This document shows positions 1 through 5,039 of a stretch of DNA of 7,526 nt, piece by piece (position 1 is the first letter of the stretch; every line of letters begins with the position of its first letter). The position numbers and the translations under genes were made by a program. The notes beneath the pieces were generated by a model. That model searched no databases. It was not told where the DNA came from and saw only the letters and a list, made by a program, of their open reading frames with translations. This DNA is from Chloroflexota bacterium (GTDB lineage: Bacteria > Chloroflexota > Limnocylindria > Limnocylindrales > CSP1-4), in the NCBI GenBank assembly GCA_021790375.1, contig JAJYEB010000088.1, positions 1 through 7,526 of the forward strand, written 5' to 3'.

Positions 1-55
1 CGCAAAAGCGATAGCCCATCGCGTCGTAGCGTCCGGGAGCGGGCAGGTAGCTCAT
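1..55 (-). CDS. Aldo/keto reductase, N-terminal fragment (runs off the left edge)
   Basis: Only the first 18 codons are inside the window; they read MSYLPAPGRYDAMGYRFC. This matches from memory the N-terminus of the YghZ/L-glyceraldehyde-3-phosphate reductase group of aldo/keto reductases, which typically begins with a short segment ending in RY-x-x-M-x-YR-x-CG followed by SGL-x-LP and the LGLWHNFG strand. These are NADPH-dependent soluble TIM-barrel oxidoreductases that reduce small aldehydes. The start is supported by a GGAGGA ribosome binding site 6 nt upstream. The gene lies 115 nt after the stop of the unrecognised gene at 171-542, on the same strand. The catalytic Asp-Tyr-Lys-His tetrad lies outside the window, so activity cannot be judged. 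The family call rests on a short but distinctive stretch. Confidence 0.7.
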   Translation of the reverse strand, partial: MSYLPAPGRYDAMGYRFC

Positions 56-61
56 GGTCGA

Positions 62-67
62 TCCTCC
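62..67 (-). promoter_or_regulatory. Ribosome binding site of the aldo/keto reductase
   Basis: GGAGGA on the minus strand, 6 nt before the ATG at 55. It fixes the start of a gene of which only 18 codons can be seen. Confidence 0.75.
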
Positions 68-170
68 GATGTGGCGGGCGGCCGGACTGCGTCTTCGGGT
101 CGGGGTGGACGATGGCGGCAGTCTCCCGGCGATTGCCCGAGGACTCCCAGGTCCGCATGGATTGTCCTGC

Positions 171-542
171 TTACGACCTCAGCCGGACGGCCCGCCGCTC
201 GCACTCCGTGGCCAGGACATCGAGGCGGCCGATGACCGCGGCGTCCGTCGCAACGGTACCGTCGCTTTCTCCGGCTGCCGGGGCGCCACGTGACGCCACG
301 ATGCTCCTGATCTCGGCCAGGGCGCGGTCCGCGAAGGCCTGATCGTCCCGCGCATCATCCAGCCGGCGCATCCCGGAGGGGGCGTACCCGGTCCAGCGCC
401 GCGAAACCAGCGCGGCATCGACCTCATCCCGGGCGTCGTCCCACCGGACCGACCGCACCCTCATCACGTCGTTGGCCGCGGCCAGCAGGTCGGCAGCAGC
501 CAGCCGTGCACGTTCCTCGGCGGTGGCAAAGTCATTGCTCAT
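171..542 (-). CDS. Hypothetical protein, 123 aa, helical and soluble
   Basis: I do not recognise this protein. It starts at ATG 542 and ends at TAA 171. A GAGG lies 8 nt upstream of the ATG and is a plausible ribosome binding site. The sequence is rich in Ala, Arg, Asp and Glu, with long stretches that should form amphipathic helices (about residues 6-27, 32-47, 58-85 and 98-120). There is a central segment with two Trp residues (positions 34 and 50). No membrane segment, signal peptide, cysteine pair or catalytic motif is visible. Its GC3 seems slightly lower than in the operon to the right, with codons such as AAT, TTT and GCT near the start. It lies 75 nt downstream of the metallopeptidase gene and may be co-transcribed with it or read from its own weak promoter. 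It is preferred over the other reading frames here because of the ribosome binding site, the balanced composition and the lack of overlap with neighbours. Confidence 0.6.
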   Translation of the reverse strand: MSNDFATAEERARLAAADLLAAANDVMRVRSVRWDDARDEVDAALVSRRWTGYAPSGMRRLDDARDDQAFADRALAEIRSIVASRGAPAAGESDGTVATDAAVIGRLDVLATECERRAVRLRS

Positions 543-560
543 CGTCCCAACCTCGGGGCC

Positions 561-589
561 AGCCTACTCGCGTCAGCGCGGCAGGTCCA
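561..589 (-). promoter_or_regulatory. Candidate sigma70-type promoter for the 123-aa gene
   Basis: On the minus strand TGGACC (584-589; 4 of 6 matches to TTGACA) is followed after 17 bp by TAGGCT (561-566; fits TAnnnT). This would start transcription about 10 nt before the GAGG ribosome binding site of the gene at 542. The element lies in the 75-nt gap after the metallopeptidase stop. In a sequence this GC-rich a weak match of this kind can arise by chance. Confidence 0.3.
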
Positions 590-617
590 GCCGCAGGGCG
601 CCTGGACACGGGCGAGA

Positions 618-1028
618 TCAGCCATGCCGGCTCGCCAGTTGCGCGAGTCGGGCGTCGGAGATCCCGAAGTGGTGGGCCACCTCGTGACGCACCGTGGCGG
701 CGACACCACGGGCCAGCGCGTCGGGATCGCGGAAGAGGCGCAGGTGGGGACCTCGGAAGATCGTGATCTTGCTCGGCAGGGCCGCGTCGCTTGCGCCGTA
801 GGCCGTCCGCGGAATCCCGGTATAGAGACCCAGCAGCCCCGGCGCGCCCACCTGTGCAAGCTCGCCCGGTGTCGGCTCATCCTCGATCACCACGGCCACC
901 GTGTCGAGCCGCTCGCGGAAGGGCGCCGGCAGGCCGTCGAGCGCGGCGGCGACGAGGGACTCGAACGTGTCGGGCGGATCGGCTTCGGGCGGCCGGTTGG
1001 AAACGGGGCGATGCGGGTCGGCGGCCAT
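618..1028 (-). CDS. Metallopeptidase of the minimal zincin family (HExxH), 136 aa
   Basis: A small single-domain protein carrying the zinc-peptidase motif HEVAHHFGISD: His115, Glu116 and His119 form HExxH, and Asp125 is the likely third ligand in the extended HExxHxxGxxD pattern. The layout resembles the 'possible zincin'/DUF1025 family (metallopeptidase family protein). That family is usually about 110-140 aa, with a conserved block LLGLYTGIPRT (here residues 65-75) and a K-I-T-I-F-R-x-P strand (87-94) before the HExxH helix. Substrates of the family are not established. No signal peptide or membrane segment is seen, so it is probably cytoplasmic. The first 20 residues are Pro-rich and variable. 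I chose ATG 1028 because the reading frame upstream encodes only low-complexity Arg/Gly/Pro sequence, and because a -10-like GATAAT and a GGAGGG lie just before it. The stop is TGA at 618. Confidence 0.88.
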   Translation of the reverse strand: MAADPHRPVSNRPPEADPPDTFESLVAAALDGLPAPFRERLDTVAVVIEDEPTPGELAQVGAPGLLGLYTGIPRTAYGASDAALPSKITIFRGPHLRLFRDPDALARGVAATVRHEVAHHFGISDARLAQLASRHG

Positions 1029-1034
1029 CGCGCG

Positions 1035-1040
1035 ATTATC
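1035..1040 (-). promoter_or_regulatory. Possible -10 element for a leaderless metallopeptidase transcript
   Basis: GATAAT (5 of 6 to TATAAT) stands alone in a very GC-rich stretch and ends 6 nt before the A of the ATG at 1028. A start point at the usual distance from a -10 box would fall on the start codon itself, giving a leaderless mRNA, which is common in several high-GC and deep-branching bacterial groups. No good -35 hexamer is seen 16-18 bp upstream. A GGAGGG at 1044-1049, about 15 nt before the ATG, is rather far for a ribosome binding site and would not be in a leaderless transcript. Confidence 0.35.
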
Positions 1041-1073
1041 GCTCCCTCCACACCACGCGCCCGAGCCGCGGTT

Positions 1074-1095
1074 CCGTGGCGTGCATGCGCCGTGG
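1074..1095. promoter_or_regulatory. Imperfect dyad upstream of the metallopeptidase, possible operator
   Basis: The arms CCGTGGCG (1074-1081) and CGCCGTGG (1088-1095) flank a 6-nt centre, TGCATG. Six of eight positions pair across the centre, and the other two would be G-U pairs in plus-strand RNA. The same stretch contains CCGTGGC twice in direct orientation (1074 and 1090, 16 bp apart). It lies 46-67 bp upstream of the start codon at 1028, where an activator or repressor site would be expected. No known regulator motif is recognised. Confidence 0.25.
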
Positions 1096-1303
1096 CTCAC
1101 TCCGGTGCCCGGGCCCGGACCCGGGGGACTCGTGGGTCCACGTCCGGCCGGCGCACCGAGGGCAGGGCACGCCCGTCGTGGCCGCGAGGCCCGTCGCCGA
1201 ACCCCGACGGTGCGAGTGCCGGGCCGTCGGCGGCCGCGGGCGGCCCGGCGTGTTCGCGGCAGAGCACTCGTCCATCGCAGCACCTCGATCGCTCAACGCC
1301 AAT

Positions 1304-1327
1304 CAGATGCGCGATCGGAGGCATCTG
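1304..1327 (-). repeat. Second inverted repeat overlapping the first hairpin
   Basis: CAGATGC (1304-1310) and GCATCTG (1321-1327) form a perfect 7-bp stem around a 10-nt loop that itself contains CGATCG. It shares positions 1326-1327 with the hairpin at 1326-1340, so both cannot form completely at once. It may be part of a bipartite terminator or a DNA-level operator. No T-run follows on either strand. Confidence 0.35.
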
Positions 1328-1340
1328 TCCCGGCGGGACA
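1326..1340 (-). terminator. Hairpin after the response regulator, candidate terminator without a U-tract
   Basis: A perfect 6-bp stem, TGTCCC (1326-1331) with GGGACA (1335-1340), closes a 3-nt loop, 18 nt after the TAG stop at 1359. No run of T follows on the minus strand, so it is not a standard intrinsic terminator. It could mark a U-less terminator, a pause site or the 3' end of the message. Confidence 0.35.
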
Positions 1341-1358
1341 CCGGGGCCGTACGGGCGG

Positions 1359-2054
1359 CTACCCCTCCCCCGGCCCCTCCGGCGGCAGCAGCCGGTACCC
1401 GGCACCGCGGACCGTCTGCAGCAGCGGCGCACAGCCCGGCGCGTTGAGCTTGCGCCGCAGGTAGCCGACGTAGACGTCGACGATGTTGCTGCCGGGGTCG
1501 AAGTCGTACTCCCAGACCCGGTCCAGGATCTGGGCGCGCGAGAGGACCTGGTGGGGGTGGCGCATCAGCAGCTCGAGCAGCGCCCACTCGCGGGGTGCCA
1601 GGTCGATCCGCCGGCCGTCCCGCCAGGCCACCTTGGTGACCAGGTCGAGCTGGAGGTCTCCCACGACCAGCACCGACGAGGCGGTCTGGTCGCGCGCGCG
1701 CAGGCTCGCGCGGATGCGGGCGAGCAGCTCCTCGAAATGGAAGGGCTTCGTGACGTAGTCCGCGGCTCCGGAGTCGAGCCCCTGCACCTTCGATTCGACG
1801 TCGTCGCGGGCCGTGAGGATGATCACCGGGAGGGCGGGGAGCCGGTCGCGCAGGGAGCGCAGGACGACCCGGCCGTCGATCCGGGGGAGGCCGAGGTCGA
1901 GCAGCACGAGGTCCAGCGCCTCGCCCTCGGCCTCGCTCACCGCCAGCGCCTCGTACCCGTCGCGCGCCACCAGCGTGGCGTACCCCTCGGCCTTCAGCCC
2001 CTTGGTGAGGAACGACGCGATGCGCTCGTCGTCCTCCACGATCAGGACCCTCAT
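1359..2054 (-). CDS. OmpR/PhoB-family response regulator, 231 aa
   Basis: A two-domain transcription factor of standard length. The receiver domain covers residues 1-118: acidic pair Asp8/Asp9, phosphoacceptor Asp53 in LLDLGLP, switch Thr81 and Lys103 in VTKPF. The winged-helix DNA-binding domain covers about 128-225, with the recognition region around 184-202 (DPGSNIVDVYVGYLRRKL) and the closing QTVRGAGYRL hairpin. All residues needed for phosphorylation are present. The start ATG overlaps the stop of the histidine kinase in the 4-nt sequence ATGA (2051-2054), and I see no strong ribosome binding site. Translation is therefore probably coupled to the kinase, which is the obvious phosphodonor. 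It is the last gene of the operon. Target genes cannot be read from the window, though autoregulation of the upstream glycan genes is a reasonable guess. Confidence 0.95.
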   Translation of the reverse strand: MRVLIVEDDERIASFLTKGLKAEGYATLVARDGYEALAVSEAEGEALDLVLLDLGLPRIDGRVVLRSLRDRLPALPVIILTARDDVESKVQGLDSGAADYVTKPFHFEELLARIRASLRARDQTASSVLVVGDLQLDLVTKVAWRDGRRIDLAPREWALLELLMRHPHQVLSRAQILDRVWEYDFDPGSNIVDVYVGYLRRKLNAPGCAPLLQTVRGAGYRLLPPEGPGEG

Positions 2055-3607
2055 CGGTGTGCCACGATCCCCAGTGGCCGGTCCGGGCCGGGTCCCGCAC
2101 CGTGCGGCGCCGGCTCCTGGGCCGCGCCGACGGCCACGATGCGCGAGCCGGGCAGCACGATCCGCACCACCGTGCCGATCCCCGGGGTGCTCTCCAGCCC
2201 CGCCTGGCCCCCGTGCGCCTCGGCCACCGCACGGACGATCGCGAGGCCCAGCCCGGCCCCGCGCGAGCTCCGGTCGCCGGATCGGACGAACCGCTCGAAC
2301 AGGTGGGCCTGATCCTCCGGGGCGATGCCGCGGCCACCGTCCGAGACGGCCAGCACGATCCGGTCGTCGCAGTGGGCGTCGAGCGCGACGAACTCGCCGG
2401 GTGCGGTGGCCTTGACGGCGTTGTCGACCAGGTTGAGGAGCGCGCCGCGCAGCTTGGCGCGGTCGACCAGGATCACGGCGTCGGGCACGCTCCCGAGCGA
2501 CCAGCGCCGGGGGGCGAGTGCCTGGGCCGCCTCGAACAAATCGGCCATGAACGAGCGCAGGTCCACCTGCTCCTCGTCCAGCGAGTCGGGCTCCATGGCG
2601 CGCCCGAGGAACAGCAGCTGGTCGACCAGCGAGACGGTGTGCGTGAGCTCGTCGAGGACGAGCGCGACGGTCTCCTCGGTCTCGGCGGCATCCCGGTAGC
2701 CGCCCCGGCGCAGCACCTCGAGATGGCCACGGATCACGGTGAGCGGGGTGCGCAGCTGGTGCGAGGTCTCCGAGAGCAGCTGGCGCTGGGCCCGGAAGGC
2801 CTGTTCGATGCGTTCCAGCATGTCGTCGAACGTGCGGGCCAGACGGCCGACCTCGTCGTCCGCGCCCTGGTACCCCAGCCGGAGGCCGAGCCGCTCGTGG
2901 GTGATCGCGCGCGCTGCCGCGGTGACGCGGTCCACGGTGTACAGCACGCGCCGCAGCAGCAGGTACGTGCCGATCAGCGTGAGGAGCAGCGCGGCGCCCG
3001 CCTCGAGGCCGGTGACCAGGAGCGCGTCGCGCGACTGCGCCTGGAGACCGGCCAGGCTGGAGGTGGCCAGCAGGACTCCCACGGTGCGCCCGTCGACGAT
3101 GATCGGCGAAGCCAGCAGGCGGTACTGCTGGCCCTGCAGCGTGACGGTGTCGAGGGTCGTGGCCGCCGGCGGCCGGGCCAGCCAGGCCTGGATCTGCGCG
3201 ACCCCCTGCGGTGCCGTGGGGCTGTCGGCGGGTGGCGCGCCGGCGATCTCGATGATCAGCCCGTTGCCGCGGGCCAGCAGGTGCGTCTGCACGTACTGCC
3301 GCGCGAAGACGTCCAGTGCCTGCCCGGCCGGGCGCTGCGCGGCGGCCGAGCTGAACTCCGGGATCTCCTCGGCCAGGTCCCGGTCGAGCGACCGGGAGAG
3401 CTGGCCCACGAACAGCTGGCTGACGGCCACCAGCACGACGGCGAGCGCCAGCGAGAGGAGCAGGCCGTACAGCAGCATCAGCCGCGGGACGAGGCCCAGC
3501 CGGGCCAGCGACCGCGGCACAAGGCGCCCCGTCCGACTCTCCGGCCCTGCCCCGCCCTCCACGACGCGCGAGAGCATAGCACCGGGCGGTGCCAGGGCCA
3601 CCCGCAT
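2051..3607 (-). CDS. Membrane sensor histidine kinase with HAMP domain, 518 aa
   Basis: An orthodox sensor kinase. TM1 lies at about residues 43-65 and TM2 at 196-218; between them is an extracytoplasmic region of about 130 residues with no family I can name. It is followed by HAMP (about 219-272), a dimerisation/phosphoacceptor helix with His283 in SETSHQLRTPLTVI, and an ATPase domain with N-box Asn396 (LLNLVDNAVKA), G1 Asp423 (VSDGGRGIAP), F-box LFERF (437-441... within 436-441) and G2 GAGLGLAIV (450-458). All catalytic motifs are intact. The last 30 residues are a Pro/Gly-rich tail beyond the ATPase fold. The start at 3607 forms TGATG with the stop of ugd and lacks a clear ribosome binding site; ATG 3577 (Met11) is an alternative, since 42 residues before TM1 is long. 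The gene precedes its response regulator with a 4-nt overlap. The signal is unknown; a cell-envelope cue is inferred from the operon. Confidence 0.95.
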   Translation of the reverse strand: MRVALAPPGAMLSRVVEGGAGPESRTGRLVPRSLARLGLVPRLMLLYGLLLSLALAVVLVAVSQLFVGQLSRSLDRDLAEEIPEFSSAAAQRPAGQALDVFARQYVQTHLLARGNGLIIEIAGAPPADSPTAPQGVAQIQAWLARPPAATTLDTVTLQGQQYRLLASPIIVDGRTVGVLLATSSLAGLQAQSRDALLVTGLEAGAALLLTLIGTYLLLRRVLYTVDRVTAAARAITHERLGLRLGYQGADDEVGRLARTFDDMLERIEQAFRAQRQLLSETSHQLRTPLTVIRGHLEVLRRGGYRDAAETEETVALVLDELTHTVSLVDQLLFLGRAMEPDSLDEEQVDLRSFMADLFEAAQALAPRRWSLGSVPDAVILVDRAKLRGALLNLVDNAVKATAPGEFVALDAHCDDRIVLAVSDGGRGIAPEDQAHLFERFVRSGDRSSRGAGLGLAIVRAVAEAHGGQAGLESTPGIGTVVRIVLPGSRIVAVGAAQEPAPHGAGPGPDRPLGIVAHR

Positions 3608-5022
3608 CAGCCGTTCGCCAGGACCGGCTCCGGCAGGTGGTCCGCAGCCGGCCGCGAGCGCAGGGCCCACTCGATGGGGGCCCACACCACCGGGTGGAAG
3701 CTCGTCGGGGCGCCGCGACCCACGCCGTAGACCACGAAGCCGGCATCGCGCCAGCGGTCCGCGGGCAGCACGTTGACGGCGTCGAGCACGACGCGTCGCG
3801 CCATCGCGTCGCCGAACAGCGCGGGATCGAGCGCCGCGTAGTCGCTCCAGCCGGTGGCCACCACCAGCGCGTCCGCCCCGGCCGCGACGTCGAGTGCCCG
3901 GTCGACGCGGGGCGCCGGCAGTGCCAGCGGCGCGGCGAGGGGGTCCTGGACGCGCACCTCTGCGCCGCGCTCCACCAACAGGCGCACCAGGTCCACCGCC
4001 GGGGAGTCGCGAGTGTCGTCCGTGCCGGGCTTGAAGGCGAGGCCGAGCACGCCGACGCGGGCACCGGCCAGACCCCCCAGGGCGGTCTCCAGCTTGTCGA
4101 CCACCGAGACGCGGGCCCGGGCGTTGATCTCCTCCGCGGCCGCGGCGAGCGGCGCGGTGTAGCCCACAGCCTCGCCGACGGCCAGCAGGCCGGAGAGGTC
4201 CTTGGGCAGGCACGAGCCGCCGTAGCCCGGGCCCTGGCTCAGGAACTGGGCGCCGATCCGGTTGTCCAGCCCGACGCCCCGAAGGACCGGGCCGGCGTCC
4301 GTGCCCAGTCGCTCGCAGAGGCCGGCGATCTCGTTGGCGAACGAGATCTTGACCGCGAGGAAGGCGTTGGACGCGTACTTGACCAGTTCGGCGCCGCGGC
4401 GGTCGCTGAGCACCACGGGCGGGCCGGGCTCATAGAGGGCGGCCACGCGCCGTCCGGCGTCCGGGTCCTCCGCGCCGACCACGATCCGGTCGGGGCGGAA
4501 GAAGTCCTCCACGGCCCGGCTCTCCCGCAGGAACTCGGGGTTCGAGACCACGTCCACCCGCTGCCCGAGCGCCGCGACCTCGGCGCAGAGGATCTCGAGG
4601 GCCTCGCCGGTACCGGGCGGCACGGTGCTCTTGGTGACCAGTACGAGGTCGCGGCCGGTGGCCGTCACCACGTCGCGCGCGGCCCGTTCCAGCTGTCCGA
4701 GATCGGGGGTGCCATCGGGCCGGGGCGGCGTGCCCACGCAGAGGAAGACGATCGATGCGTCGCGCATCGCCTCGTCCACGTCCCCGGTGAAGACGAGTCT
4801 CCCCTCCTCCACCGACCGGGCGACGAGATCGTCGAGGCCCGGCTCGACGATGGGGATGCCGCCGCGCTGGAGGAGGCCCAGGCGGGCCGGGCTGGCCTCC
4901 AGGCAGCGGACGCGGTGCCCGAGATCGGCGAAGCATGCGGCGGCGGTCAGGCCGACGTATCCGGCGCCGACGACGCAGAGGTTCGTGGGATTCCCGGCGG
5001 GGCCGTGGGCGATGGTGGTCAT
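3607..5022 (-). CDS. ugd: UDP-glucose 6-dehydrogenase, 471 aa
   Basis: Oxidises UDP-glucose to UDP-glucuronate with two NAD+, supplying uronic acid for surface polysaccharides or glycolipids; cytoplasmic. The N-terminal NAD-binding domain has the Rossmann motif GAGYVG (19-24) and KSTVPPGT (131-138). NPEFLRE (161-167) and the central helix block ELVKYASNAFLAVKISFANEI carry Lys215 and Asn219. The catalytic Cys271 is in GPGYGGSCLPKD (264-275), with Lys274 and Asp275 following. The C-terminal UDP-binding domain has LAFKPGTDDTRDSP (328-341). These signatures favour UDP-glucose dehydrogenase over UDP-ManNAc or GDP-mannose dehydrogenases, though a related UDP-sugar substrate cannot be excluded. The usual end of the fold, YGVGR at 432-436, is followed by about 35 further residues. 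The start is fixed by AGGAGGA 9 nt upstream. The gene lies 17 nt after the ABC exporter and overlaps the kinase start by 1 nt. Confidence 0.93.
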   Translation of the reverse strand: MTTIAHGPAGNPTNLCVVGAGYVGLTAAACFADLGHRVRCLEASPARLGLLQRGGIPIVEPGLDDLVARSVEEGRLVFTGDVDEAMRDASIVFLCVGTPPRPDGTPDLGQLERAARDVVTATGRDLVLVTKSTVPPGTGEALEILCAEVAALGQRVDVVSNPEFLRESRAVEDFFRPDRIVVGAEDPDAGRRVAALYEPGPPVVLSDRRGAELVKYASNAFLAVKISFANEIAGLCERLGTDAGPVLRGVGLDNRIGAQFLSQGPGYGGSCLPKDLSGLLAVGEAVGYTAPLAAAAEEINARARVSVVDKLETALGGLAGARVGVLGLAFKPGTDDTRDSPAVDLVRLLVERGAEVRVQDPLAAPLALPAPRVDRALDVAAGADALVVATGWSDYAALDPALFGDAMARRVVLDAVNVLPADRWRDAGFVVYGVGRGAPTSFHPVVWAPIEWALRSRPAADHLPEPVLANG

Positions 5023-5031
5023 GGGGTGGGT

Positions 5032-5038
5032 TCCTCCT
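5032..5038 (-). promoter_or_regulatory. Strong ribosome binding site of ugd
   Basis: AGGAGGA on the minus strand, 9 nt before the ATG at 5022, in the 17-nt gap after the ABC exporter stop. It decides the ugd start and contrasts with the missing sites of the two downstream genes. Confidence 0.85.
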
Positions 5039-5039
5039 G

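Larger units (their letters stand above)
1029..1358. other. 330-nt intergenic region without a convincing gene
   Basis: This stretch separates the end of the glycan/two-component operon from the metallopeptidase gene. Reading frames that cross it give only Arg/Pro/Gly/Ala-rich sequence with no family resemblance and no ribosome binding site. It contains, from right to left, two overlapping hairpins after the response regulator stop (1304-1340), a short dyad CGTGG-GT-CCACG (1131-1142), a dense GC block with CCCGGG repeated (1108-1125), the dyad at 1074-1095 and the -10-like GATAAT at 1035-1040. It probably holds the operon's 3' end and the promoter of the next gene. Confidence 0.6.

Noticed and set aside
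141..154. Short GGAC/GTCC inverted repeat between the 123-aa gene and the aldo/keto reductase
   Set aside because: Only 4 bp pair and no T-run follows; too weak to call.
594..604. Small hairpin CAGG-GCG-CCTG shortly after the metallopeptidase stop
   Set aside because: A 4-bp stem without a T-run is expected by chance at this base composition, so I did not call a terminator.
1029..1283. Upstream extension of the metallopeptidase to an ATG at 1283
   Set aside because: The added 85 residues are low-complexity Arg/Gly/Pro sequence foreign to the family, and a better start with a -10-like element exists at 1028.
1036..1302. An 88-residue minus-strand frame in the intergenic region, containing a CPRC pair
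   Set aside because: The composition is random-like, there is no ribosome binding site, and the single CxxC has no partner, so a zinc-ribbon call is not supported.
624..2312. Long plus-strand open frame opposite the regulator and metallopeptidase
   Set aside because: It lies antisense to two recognisable genes, has no ribosome binding site or family resemblance and is rich in Arg/Gly/Val. Long antisense frames are expected opposite high-GC3 genes.
2055..4213. Apparent fusions of ugd, kinase and regulator frames into larger proteins
   Set aside because: The extra N-terminal parts are out-of-frame readings of the upstream genes. Domain boundaries and the stop/start overlaps show separate proteins.
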